DNA of 5,429 nucleotides, taken from contig JAOZNZ010000252.1 of assembly GCA_029933535.1 (NCBI GenBank), forward strand, positions 1 to 5,429, in the 5' to 3' direction. Origin of the DNA: a bacterium. Lineage in GTDB: Bacteria > Auribacterota > UBA3054 > B51-G9. Position numbers and translations under genes: made by a program. Of this stretch, positions 1 to 5,429 are shown piece by piece. The notes under the pieces were generated by a model. That model saw only the letters and a list, made by a program, of their open reading frames with translations, searched no databases and was not told where the DNA came from. How positions within the stretch are numbered: the stretch's first letter is position 1; every line of letters starts with the position of its first letter.

Positions 1-135
1 AAAAGATTGAAAAGATTGAAAAGATTGAAAAGATTGAAAAGATTGAAAAGATTGATACGATTGATACGAACAATACGATTGATACGATTGATACGATTGA
101 AATGATTGATACGAACAATACGATTGAAAAGATTG
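1..135. repeat. 9-bp tandem repeat array (AAAAGATTG / ATACGATTG), 15 units, cut by the window start
   Basis: Fifteen contiguous 9-bp units are visible. The first six (1-54) are identical AAAAGATTG. They are followed by ATACGATTG and the variants ATACGAACA (64-72 and 109-117) and AAATGATTG (100-108), and the array closes with one more AAAAGATTG at 127-135. The two ATACGAACA units lie exactly 45 bp apart with similar flanks, which suggests a larger five-unit block was also duplicated. The array begins at base 1, so its true left end is outside the window. Because 9 is a multiple of 3, one plus frame stays open from base 3 to TAA at 171-173 and would encode a Lys-Ile-Glu / Ile-Asp-Thr repeat. 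The unit differences are all amino-acid changing in that frame, and similar arrays elsewhere in this window are clearly non-coding, so I favour an intergenic repeat over the tail of an upstream gene. Confidence 0.9.
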
Positions 136-136
136 A

Positions 137-166
137 AAATCACAAATCACCAAATCGTAAAATCAT
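137..166. repeat. Degenerate AAATC-rich repeat tail
   Basis: Immediately after the 9-bp array, AAATCAC occurs twice head to tail (137-143 and 144-150). Looser copies follow: AAATCGT at 152-158 and AAATCAT at 160-166. The spacing is 7 to 8 bp. This looks like a decayed heptad array between the nonamer array and the first gene. It also forms the A-rich leader just before the start codon at 176. It is short and AT-rich, so chance similarity cannot be excluded. Confidence 0.45.
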
Positions 167-175
167 AAAATAATC

Positions 176-487
176 ATGCCTGCAATCAGTACTTATAATA
201 TAACATGTCCATGTTGCAATACTATTCTTGTAATTAATAAAGTTACAGGAGAAATACTCGAACATCGCGAGCCGCTGGTTGATAATCCCAGTGGCGACAG
301 ATTTGCCGATGCTTTCCGCGCCCAAAAAGAGCATTCAGAAAAGTTGGATTCACTTTTTGATGAAAGTATTTCAGAACTTAAAGAAAAAGAAAGTGAACGG
401 CGGGATTTTTTTGAAGAGTCCTTGAAAAAAACTCGCGAAGAAGGAATTGATGATTGCAAACCAATTCGTGACATCGATCTTGACTGA
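176..487 (+). CDS. Small CPCC zinc-knuckle protein with charged helical tail, function unknown
   Basis: This encodes a 103-residue protein that I do not recognise as a named family. Residues 9-14 read ITCPCC, so Cys11 and Cys14 form one CxxC knuckle. A hydrophobic and turn segment (residues 17-28, with VTGEIL) follows, as in the first half of a zinc ribbon. There is no second CxxC; the only other cysteine is Cys94. Metal binding would therefore need a dimer, a partner protein or non-cysteine ligands (inference). Residues about 45-90 are rich in Lys, Glu, Arg and Asp and should be helical, perhaps coiled coil. The C-terminus is acidic (RDIDLD). There is no signal peptide or membrane segment, so it is probably cytoplasmic. 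The ATG at 176 is the first in frame and lies 8 bases before the CPCC-containing region's Tyr-Asn-Ile lead-in codons; no Shine-Dalgarno sequence precedes it. It lies 28 bp upstream of the sensor kinase gene on the same strand, so it is likely cotranscribed. An accessory role in that signalling unit is possible but untested. Confidence 0.8.
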   Translation: MPAISTYNITCPCCNTILVINKVTGEILEHREPLVDNPSGDRFADAFRAQKEHSEKLDSLFDESISELKEKESERRDFFEESLKKTREEGIDDCKPIRDIDLD

Positions 488-515
488 ATGATACCTTTTT
501 TGGTTTTATTTAACT

Positions 516-1967
516 ATGTTTAATCATTATTATAAAAAACGTGCTTCTTTGATGGGATTTGCTTTCGCCGCAGCTGTTCTTGCATTTGTAATCATCGCTT
601 ATTCTATTTCAGATTATAAAAGAACACGTGCGCGGTTTGAGCAATCGCTTGTCCGCGAAGGTTTAAAAGTTATTGAAGCCTTTGAGTCTTCTGTACGTGT
701 CGGACTTACGGGAAGACGTTTATGGGATAAGGAAAAGCTTCAAGCATTAATTATGGACACCTGCAAGCGAGCTGATCTCAATTCATTTTGTTTTATAGAC
801 CCGTCATTGAATGTTTTTTTTGTTACCAAGAACTCCAAAACAAATTTTTACAAACCGTCTTTAACCAATATTTATAATACTCTTTCAAACCAAAAATATT
901 CCTGGGAATATGCAATATCATCAAATGGAATCAAATCTATTCGTGTAACAAAACCGCTTCTTCTCGATAATGCTGAACGAATAGGTAAACGTACTTTCAG
1001 ATTTTATCAGGTTCTACTCAACAGAAAAAACCAGAGCAAAACTTTGCGGGAATTAAGGCCTTTAAGAAATAACGTCCGCGCATTACCGCTGGCAAGAGTT
1101 GGACTTCCTCTTGATGACATTCGCATATTAACACATCAAGCAGTAATACGTTTAGTTATAACCGGAGTAGTCTTTTTCTTTTTTGGCTCCATTCTTTTTT
1201 ACGTTATAACAATAATACAGCACCACGACGCGCTATCGTCTGCGCTAAAAAGAGTTCGCGCTGAAAACAAACTGCTTATCGAAGGTATAAGACGCGCGGA
1301 CAGACTTTCCTTAATAGGCAGAATGGCAGCTACAATGTCCCACGATATTCGTAACCCTCTGGGTTCAATAAGTGGTTTTACTCAGCTTTTCAAAAAAGAA
1401 TTTGCAAAAGATAACAACATAGAAATGTGTAAACATGCTGATATTGTTATTAGCGAAGTTGACCATCTTACCAGTATAGTTAAAAGAACTCTTCAATTCA
1501 GCAAGCCTCTCAAACCATCTTTTCGAGTATTTGATATCAGGCCATTACTACTTCGCGTGTTAGAATTAATCAAGCGCGATATAAAATTAAAAAATGTTGA
1601 TTTGACTTTCAATATACCGGATTCTCTGCCAAAAATTAAAATTGATGAGCACTTGATCTCTCAAACTCTTCTCAATATTCTTATCAATGCTCTTGACGCA
1701 ATGCCTAATGGCGGAACACTTGAAATATCTATTTCAAAAAAAGATGAAGACAATATTGAAATCAAAGTCGCTGATACAGGTGTTGGAATTCCTGATGATA
1801 AAATTGATGATATCTTCCAGCCATATTACAGCACAAAACCCACCGGCACGGGTATAGGTCTAGCCGTTGTTGATAATATAATCGCAACTCACAACGGCAC
1901 TATAACAGTTGAAAGCGAACTCGGCACAGGCACTTCTTTTATAATAACTTTGCCTGTTGCAAAATAA
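516..1967 (+). CDS. Membrane sensor histidine kinase, ZraS/HydH/AtoS-like
   Basis: This is a 483-residue two-component sensor kinase of the inner membrane. A first transmembrane helix lies at about residues 12-31. An extracytoplasmic sensor region of about 180 residues follows (32-210), and a second helix, rich in Phe and Val, spans about 211-233. The sensor region contains a stretch around 75-105 (helix, then CFIDPSLNVFFV) that resembles the PDC/Cache fold of ZraS-type kinases; this is an impression rather than a proven match. A short helical linker (235-265) with no clear HAMP or PAS domain leads to the kinase core. The core has the H-box SHDIRNP with phosphoacceptor His276, the N-box with Asn387 and Asn391, the G1 box DTGVGIP (420-426), the F-box IFQPYYSTK (433-441) and the G2 box GTGIGLA (444-450). 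All key residues are present, so it should be active. The ATG at 516 places the first helix near the N-terminus as expected; no Shine-Dalgarno sequence is seen. Its partner regulator starts 6 bases after its stop. The signal it senses cannot be read from the sequence. Confidence 0.95.
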   Translation: MFNHYYKKRASLMGFAFAAAVLAFVIIAYSISDYKRTRARFEQSLVREGLKVIEAFESSVRVGLTGRRLWDKEKLQALIMDTCKRADLNSFCFIDPSLNVFFVTKNSKTNFYKPSLTNIYNTLSNQKYSWEYAISSNGIKSIRVTKPLLLDNAERIGKRTFRFYQVLLNRKNQSKTLRELRPLRNNVRALPLARVGLPLDDIRILTHQAVIRLVITGVVFFFFGSILFYVITIIQHHDALSSALKRVRAENKLLIEGIRRADRLSLIGRMAATMSHDIRNPLGSISGFTQLFKKEFAKDNNIEMCKHADIVISEVDHLTSIVKRTLQFSKPLKPSFRVFDIRPLLLRVLELIKRDIKLKNVDLTFNIPDSLPKIKIDEHLISQTLLNILINALDAMPNGGTLEISISKKDEDNIEIKVADTGVGIPDDKIDDIFQPYYSTKPTGTGIGLAVVDNIIATHNGTITVESELGTGTSFIITLPVAK

Positions 1968-1973
1968 AAATTT

Positions 1974-3341
1974 ATGAAAAATACTCAAGAAAAAAAATGG
2001 ATCCTAATCGTTGACGATGATACACATCACCGTTCAATGCTGAGGGCTAATCTTCAATCACTCGGTTACGGTGTTATCGAAGCACCAACCGGTGAAGCAG
2101 CCATTCCGGCAACAGAGAAAGAGAAACCCGACATTGTTATTACCGACTTGAAGATGCCGGGAATTGATGGAATTGAAACTCTTAAACAAATTAAAGCCAT
2201 AGATAAAAATATTCCCGTTTTAGTGCTTACTGCTCATGGCACTATTCCTACCGCTGTTTGCGCGGTACGTTCCGGCTCTTATGATTTTCTCGAGAAGCCG
2301 GTTGATATCTCTGAACTAGCCATTGCTATAGAAGGCGCACTGAAATACGGCGGAATAGTTTTAGGTAAAGATCCTTCGAAAGCAAAAACTGAATCTGATG
2401 ATTTCCCGGGTGTTATCAGAAAAAGCAAGGTTATAATAGATCTTTTAGAAATTTCTAAACGCGTTGCTCCAAGCGAAGCTTCTGTCCTGATTACAGGCGA
2501 AAGTGGAACCGGAAAAGAAGTCTTTGCCGATATTATTCATCGGTTAAGCGCAAGAGCAGACGAATCTTTTATAAAACTAAACTGTGCAGCTCTTCATGAG
2601 CAATTGCTTGAATCTGAACTTTTCGGCCACGAACGCGGCGCGTTCACAGGTGCTCAGGAAAAAAGAAAAGGAAGATTTGAACTTGCTGACGGCGGCACTT
2701 TATTTCTTGACGAAATCGGTGATATGACACTCACTACTCAGGCAAAAATTCTGCGTGTGCTTCAGGCAGGCACGTTCGAACGCCTTGGAGGCTCTGAAAC
2801 TATAAATACAAATGTAAGAATCATTGCCGCAACAAACCATAATCTTAAAGAAGCAATTGAAAAAGGCAACTTTAGAAATGACCTCTATTTCCGGCTTAGC
2901 GTTGTTCCAATTCACATCCCGCCACTAAAAGAAAGACGGGAAGAAATATCCGCTTTCGCTGAATCTTTTCTGTCATCATTTGCTGCCAAAAATAGAAGAA
3001 CTATCAATTCTATCTCGCCTGATGCTATGCAGCTGCTTTACCGCTATGATTGGCCGGGCAATGTTCGTGAACTTGAAAATGTGATGGAACGCGCTGTTAT
3101 TATGTCGCTTGGTGATATAATTGTTCCTGATGTTCTGCCTGATTACTTTAAAGTTGACAATCATTATCGTAAAGATACTAATGAACCTCTAACTTTAATT
3201 GAAGCAAGTGAACGAGATTTGATAAACGATATGCTGAGCGCATGCAAGGGCAACAGAACACAAGCTGCCGCACAGCTCGGAATGTCAAGAAGAAGTTTGT
3301 ACAATAAATTAAAAAGATATGGAATTATAGATGAGGAATAG
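1974..3341 (+). CDS. NtrC-family sigma54-dependent response regulator
   Basis: This is a 455-residue response regulator with the complete three-domain NtrC layout. The receiver domain (about residues 9-122) has the acidic cluster Asp14-Asp16, phosphoacceptor Asp58 in TDLKMPG, Thr86 and Lys108. The AAA+ domain (about 146-372) has Walker A GESGTGKE (175-182), the sigma54-contacting loop GAFTGA (222-227), Walker B GGTLFLDE (240-247), likely arginine fingers Arg301 and Arg307 in FRNDLYFRL, and the sensor II motif WPGNVREL (360-367). A Fis-type helix-turn-helix closes the protein (about 428-451, NRTQAAAQLGMSRRSLYNKL). The length is normal for the family. Phosphorylation by the adjacent kinase should promote assembly into an ATPase ring that opens promoters bound by sigma54 polymerase. 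The intact GAFTGA motif argues for true sigma54 dependence. The gene follows the kinase by 6 bases, implying cotranscription and translational coupling. Its regulon is unknown; a ZraR, HydG or AtoC equivalent cannot be distinguished from sequence alone. Confidence 0.96.
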   Translation: MKNTQEKKWILIVDDDTHHRSMLRANLQSLGYGVIEAPTGEAAIPATEKEKPDIVITDLKMPGIDGIETLKQIKAIDKNIPVLVLTAHGTIPTAVCAVRSGSYDFLEKPVDISELAIAIEGALKYGGIVLGKDPSKAKTESDDFPGVIRKSKVIIDLLEISKRVAPSEASVLITGESGTGKEVFADIIHRLSARADESFIKLNCAALHEQLLESELFGHERGAFTGAQEKRKGRFELADGGTLFLDEIGDMTLTTQAKILRVLQAGTFERLGGSETINTNVRIIAATNHNLKEAIEKGNFRNDLYFRLSVVPIHIPPLKERREEISAFAESFLSSFAAKNRRTINSISPDAMQLLYRYDWPGNVRELENVMERAVIMSLGDIIVPDVLPDYFKVDNHYRKDTNEPLTLIEASERDLINDMLSACKGNRTQAAAQLGMSRRSLYNKLKRYGIIDEE

Positions 3342-3343
3342 CA

Positions 3344-3398
3344 TTTGACCTTTGACCTTTGACCTTTGACCTTTGACCTTTGACCTTTGACCTTTGAC
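3344..3398. repeat. TTTGACC heptad tandem array, 7 perfect copies plus 6 bases
   Basis: Seven perfect head-to-tail TTTGACC units occupy 3344-3392. An eighth, TTTGAC, is cut at 3398 where the next base is G. The array begins 2 bases after the regulator's stop codon. Seven is not a multiple of 3, so TGA falls in each plus frame every 21 bp and the array cannot be coding on that strand. A lone CCTTTGAC at 3551-3558 is a further scattered copy. The perfect identity of the units suggests recent expansion by slippage. Confidence 0.97.
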
Positions 3399-3412
3399 GT
3401 TTTTTCTTTGTT

Positions 3413-3448
3413 ATGGGAGATATGGGAATTATGGGAGGTATGGGATAT
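3413..3448. repeat. ATGGGA-N3 nonamer tandem array, 4 copies
   Basis: Four 9-bp units are present: ATGGGAGAT, ATGGGAATT, ATGGGAGGT and ATGGGATAT. The first six bases are constant and the last three vary. It has the same period as the array at 1-135 but an unrelated sequence. An accidental 15-codon open frame starts at 3413 and ends at TAA 3458-3460, giving Met-Gly repeats. It is too short and repetitive to call a gene. Confidence 0.88.
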
Positions 3449-3482
3449 TCAACTTCTTAAATCGAATTCTATTTTTATAATT

Positions 3483-3525
3483 CCCCTCTCAAGCAGAATG
3501 TCCCGGTCGAAGCATCGGGAAGGGG
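3483..3525. repeat. Nested GC-rich hairpin
   Basis: CCCCT at 3483-3487 pairs with AGGGG at 3521-3525. Inside it TCCCG at 3501-3505 pairs with CGGGA at 3516-3520, leaving a 10-base loop. The two right-hand arms abut, so the structure is a stem with a one-sided bulge of 13 bases. No T-run follows on either strand, so it does not look like a Rho-independent terminator. Function unknown. Confidence 0.5.
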
Positions 3526-3559
3526 TGGCGCAGAGCGACGGGATGTGTTGCCTTTGACT

Positions 3560-3599
3560 CCCCTCCTTACCCTTACAAAGGAGGGGTGCCCTTTAGGGC
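3560..3599. repeat. Two adjacent hairpins, CCCCTCCTT/AAGGAGGGG and GCCCT/AGGGC
   Basis: CCCCTCCTT (3560-3568) and AAGGAGGGG (3578-3586) are perfect 9-bp inverted repeats around a 9-base loop. One base later GCCCT (3588-3592) and AGGGC (3595-3599) make a second, tight 5-bp hairpin. The segment then runs into GGGGTGGTT. Double GC-rich hairpins like this resemble dispersed intergenic palindromes of many bacterial genomes, though a second copy is not visible in this window. Neither hairpin is followed by a T-run, so simple intrinsic termination is not supported. Confidence 0.6.
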
Positions 3600-3616
3600 G
3601 GGGTGGTTCTCTTCCT

Positions 3617-3644
3617 ATTAACCATTAACCATTAACTATTAACC
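3617..3644. repeat. ATTAACC heptad tandem array, 4 copies
   Basis: Four head-to-tail 7-bp units are seen: ATTAACC, ATTAACC, ATTAACT and ATTAACC. TAA stop codons occur in all plus frames, so it is non-coding there. It is the second heptad array in this spacer and shares the AACC/GACC ending with the TTTGACC array. Its last two bases overlap the start of the GC-rich inverted-repeat element that follows. Confidence 0.9.
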
Positions 3645-3705
3645 CCGCCTATGGCTGGGCAAGCTGATCGCGCTGGGAATCAGGCATACCCCAGCATGCG
3701 CGGGG
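3643..3705. repeat. GC-rich 63-bp element with imperfect inverted ends
   Basis: The plus strand at 3643-3659 reads CCCCGCCTATGGCTGGG. The minus strand from 3705 to 3689 reads CCCCGCGCATGCTGGGG. The first six bases are identical and the rest align with small differences, giving terminal inverted repeats of about 17 bp. Inside, GCTGGG (3672-3677) pairs with CCCAGC (3690-3695), and CGC (3669-3671) with GCG (3698-3700) across a two-base bulge. The GC-rich character continues to 3729, with the self-complementary CGGCGCCG at 3708-3715. By my count about 60 of the 85 bases at 3645-3729 are G or C, unlike the AT-rich genes around it. No target-site duplication is evident. It could be a REP/MITE-like palindrome, a structured RNA or a terminator-like 3' element of mnmG. 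Confidence 0.55.
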
Positions 3706-3729
3706 CACGGCGCCGGTCAAGAGCGCGGC

Positions 3730-5429
3730 TTACACCTTCTCACCTTCATACCTTTTTTTCTTTCCAATCCATGCTATTACTAAAGCAACATCCGCCGGTG
3801 TAACGCCCTGTATTCTGCTTGCCTGTCCGATTGTTTTCGGCAAAACGGTTTCGAGTTTATTTTTTCCTTCATTTCGCAAACCCGGGATTGAAGAATAATT
3901 AAAATCTTCAGGAATTTTTTTACCTTCCATTTTTTTGTGTTTCTCAACCTGCGCTCTTTGGCGATCGATATATCCGCCGTATTTACATTCGATTAGGATT
4001 TGTTCGATAACTTTTGGGTCATAATTTTCCGGCATTTCTGCTTCACATTTTTTTCTTAATTCAAAAAAGTCTGAAGGAGTTGTATCCGGTTTACCTAAAA
4101 ATTTAAAAATTGATTTGTTGTGCTTTTTTTCGGATTTCAGTATTTTTATTTCTTTATCGATTGTATCTTTCTTTTTCATTACTGTTGAATATCTTTCCTC
4201 ATTCAACAAGCCATATTTATACCCGTATTTCGTAAGACGCAGGTCGGCATTATCTTGTCTTAGCAGTAAACGATATTCCGCGCGGGAAGTGAACATTCTG
4301 TACGGTTCTTCCGTTCCCATTGTAACGAGATCATCAACCATAACAGCGATGTAAGCTTCCGACCGGTCAAGAATAAGCGGTTCGATTTCTTTCACTTTTG
4401 ATGTGGCGTTTATCGCGGCAAGCATACCCTGAGCAGCAGCTTCTTCATAACCTGAAGTTCCGTTTATCTGTCCTGCGAGAAAAAGTCCCGGTACTTTTTT
4501 GCTTTCCAAAGTCACAAGAAGTTCACACGGGTTACAATAATCATATTCAATCGCATATCCCGGTCTCATAATTTCAGCATTTTCAAGTCCCGGGATAGAA
4601 TGAACCATATCAATCTGTACGTCATAAGGCAAACTGGTTGCTAATCCATTTGGATAAATTTCATTTGAGTACCTGCCTTCCGGCTCGAGAAAAATCTGAT
4701 GGGTTTCCTTATCGGCAAAACGGTGGATTTTATCTTCTATTGAAGGACAGTAACGCGGACCCGTTCCCTTAATCTGACCGGTGAAAAGCGGTGCCCTGTC
4801 TAAATTATCTTCAATCACTTTTTTCGTTTCAGGAGAAGTTCGGGTAATATGACATTGTACCTGCTCCAATGAATCCAGTGAGGGTGGAGTTAAGTATTTA
4901 TGTGAAAAAGCCGGTGGATTTTCATCACCGTTCTGTGCTTCAGTTTTTGAAAAATCAATTGTTCTGCCATTTAATCGTGGAGGAGTTCCCGTTTTTAATC
5001 TTCCTACTTTTAATCCAAGATGCTCAAGCGATTTAGAAAGCTCCTCAGCACGTAATTCACCTCCCCGGCCGCCCGACTGCATCATTTCACCTATATGAAT
5101 AAGTCCGCGCAAGAAAGTTCCTGTAGTAAGAATTACGGTTTTAGCTTTAAACGCTATCTCGCCTTTAATAACAACACCGGTGATTTTATTATCATCAGTA
5201 AGAAGATTTTCAACAATTCCCTGCCTTATGTCTAGATTGGGAGTTCTTTCAAGTAAAAATTTTACATATCGCTGATACGCCCACCTGTCAGCTTGCGCAC
5301 GCAAAGCCTGTACAGCCGGACCTTTCCTGGTGTTAAGCGTGCGGAATTGAATACCGGTATGATCAATTGCTTCAGCCATAATTCCGCCAAGTGCATCAAT
5401 TTCCCGAACGAGGTGTGTTTTACCAAGAT
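3730..5429 (-). CDS. mnmG: tRNA uridine-5-carboxymethylaminomethyl(34) synthesis enzyme MnmG (GidA), 5' end cut by window
   Basis: MnmG is an FAD-dependent cytoplasmic enzyme. With MnmE it adds the carboxymethylaminomethyl (or aminomethyl) group to U34 of certain tRNAs, using methylenetetrahydrofolate. About 565 residues are visible. The frame is open to the window edge, where it reads LGKTHLVREIDALGG, matching Escherichia coli MnmG from about residue 54. The ATG at 5379 is therefore internal, and the missing ~53 residues would carry the GxGxxG FAD motif. The first GidA signature, GPRYCPSIEDKIHRF (4717-4761), includes the conserved cysteine of this motif (codon 4747-4749). The second signature is at 4405-4476 (AGQINGTSGYEEAAAQG), with LAAINA where LAGLNA is usual. 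The C-terminal helical domain that binds MnmE and tRNA is present, including TIGQASRIQGVTP (3796-3834). The protein ends normally at TAA 3730-3732, with an inferred full length near 618 residues. The gene converges on the two-component operon and is functionally unrelated to it. Its promoter is outside the window. Confidence 0.98.
   Translation of the reverse strand, partial: LGKTHLVREIDALGGIMAEAIDHTGIQFRTLNTRKGPAVQALRAQADRWAYQRYVKFLLERTPNLDIRQGIVENLLTDDNKITGVVIKGEIAFKAKTVILTTGTFLRGLIHIGEMMQSGGRGGELRAEELSKSLEHLGLKVGRLKTGTPPRLNGRTIDFSKTEAQNGDENPPAFSHKYLTPPSLDSLEQVQCHITRTSPETKKVIEDNLDRAPLFTGQIKGTGPRYCPSIEDKIHRFADKETHQIFLEPEGRYSNEIYPNGLATSLPYDVQIDMVHSIPGLENAEIMRPGYAIEYDYCNPCELLVTLESKKVPGLFLAGQINGTSGYEEAAAQGMLAAINATSKVKEIEPLILDRSEAYIAVMVDDLVTMGTEEPYRMFTSRAEYRLLLRQDNADLRLTKYGYKYGLLNEERYSTVMKKKDTIDKEIKILKSEKKHNKSIFKFLGKPDTTPSDFFELRKKCEAEMPENYDPKVIEQILIECKYGGYIDRQRAQVEKHKKMEGKKIPEDFNYSSIPGLRNEGKNKLETVLPKTIGQASRIQGVTPADVALVIAWIGKKKRYEGEKV

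Larger units (their letters stand above)
3342..3729. other. 388-bp convergent intergenic spacer, a mosaic of short repeats and hairpins
   Basis: This spacer separates the 3' ends of the regulator gene (plus strand) and mnmG (minus strand). In order it contains a TTTGACC heptad array, an ATGGGA nonamer array, an AT-rich stretch (3449-3482), a nested GC-rich hairpin (3483-3525), a segment with no evident structure (3526-3559), two adjacent hairpins (3560-3599), an ATTAACC heptad array and a GC-rich inverted-repeat element. No convincing gene lies in it. The TTTGACC and ATTAACC arrays put stop codons into every plus-strand frame. No classical hairpin followed by a T-run was found for either gene, so termination may be Rho-dependent or use the non-canonical hairpins. 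Confidence 0.85.

Noticed and set aside
1..135. CRISPR array
   Set aside because: Units are only 9 bp and contiguous with no unique spacers; the same applies to the 7-bp arrays in the convergent spacer.
133..171. Possible sigma70-like promoter: TTGAAA at 133-138 and TAAAAT at 158-163, 19 bases apart
   Set aside because: TTGAAA recurs in the repeat units and the tail is extremely A-rich, so a chance match is likely; it would also leave a leader of only a few bases.
193..474. Minus-strand open frame opposite the CPCC gene, and a similar one at 140-334
   Set aside because: They lie antisense to a gene with a clear cysteine motif and operon context, are serine-rich low-complexity translations, and show no domain.
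2700..3164. Minus-strand open frames at 2700-2915 and 2976-3164
   Set aside because: They overlap the conserved AAA+ domain of the regulator, and their translations show no recognisable motif.
3344..3392. Resemblance of TGACCTTTGACC to a eukaryotic nuclear-receptor direct-repeat site
   Set aside because: The surrounding genes are bacterial; the similarity is a by-product of the heptad repeat.
3393..3410. Intrinsic terminator from the T-run after the heptad array
   Set aside because: No GC-rich inverted repeat lies immediately before the T-run at 3400-3405; the direct heptads cannot form a stem with each other.
3525..3552. Possible sigma54 promoter around TGGCGC and GTGTTGCC
   Set aside because: The GG to GC spacing does not match the required 10 bases, and no gene starts downstream on that strand.
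4115..4354. Plus-strand 79-codon open frame inside mnmG
   Set aside because: It is antisense to well-conserved MnmG sequence and is a shadow frame.
5377..5379. ATG at 5379 as the mnmG start codon
   Set aside because: The frame continues upstream to the window edge with conserved MnmG residues (KTHLVREIDALGG), so this Met is internal.

Overview
The window is AT-rich bacterial DNA with four protein genes and two blocks of short tandem repeats. No taxonomic marker gives a firm placement. Three points hint at the Bacteroidota/Ignavibacteriota (FCB) side or a PVC-type lineage: a two-membrane-segment sensor kinase (a Gram-negative-like envelope), A/T-rich leaders with no Shine-Dalgarno sequence before all three visible start codons, and intergenic spacers packed with 7-bp and 9-bp tandem repeats. 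This placement is inference with low confidence.

Layout: bases 1-135 are a 9-bp tandem array, followed by a degenerate AAATC-rich tail up to about 166. Bases 176-3341 hold three closely spaced plus-strand genes that look like one operon. The first is a small cytoplasmic protein with a single CPCC zinc-ribbon-like knuckle (176-487). The second is a membrane sensor histidine kinase of the ZraS/HydH/AtoS type (516-1967). The third, 6 bases downstream, is an NtrC-family sigma54-dependent response regulator (1974-3341). Bases 3342-3729 are a non-coding spacer between convergent genes. Bases 3730-5429 are the minus-strand gene mnmG (gidA), a tRNA wobble-uridine modification enzyme, cut at its 5' end by the window edge.

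How the genes work together: the kinase should sense a signal through its roughly 180-residue extracytoplasmic domain, autophosphorylate at His276, and pass the phosphate to Asp58 of the regulator. The regulator carries an intact GAFTGA loop, so it should remodel sigma54 RNA polymerase at target promoters. No convincing sigma54 -24/-12 site is visible here, so the targets probably lie elsewhere. The small CPCC protein may be an accessory part of the same signalling unit, but that rests only on gene position. mnmG is an unrelated housekeeping gene.

The most unusual part is the 388-bp convergent spacer. In order, it holds seven perfect TTTGACC heptads, four ATGGGA nonamers, GC-rich hairpins, four ATTAACC heptads, and a strongly GC-rich element with imperfect inverted ends that stops just short of the mnmG stop codon. 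I see no CRISPR array, RNA gene, insertion sequence or complete new system. The coding genes belong to known families, except the small CPCC protein, which I cannot name.
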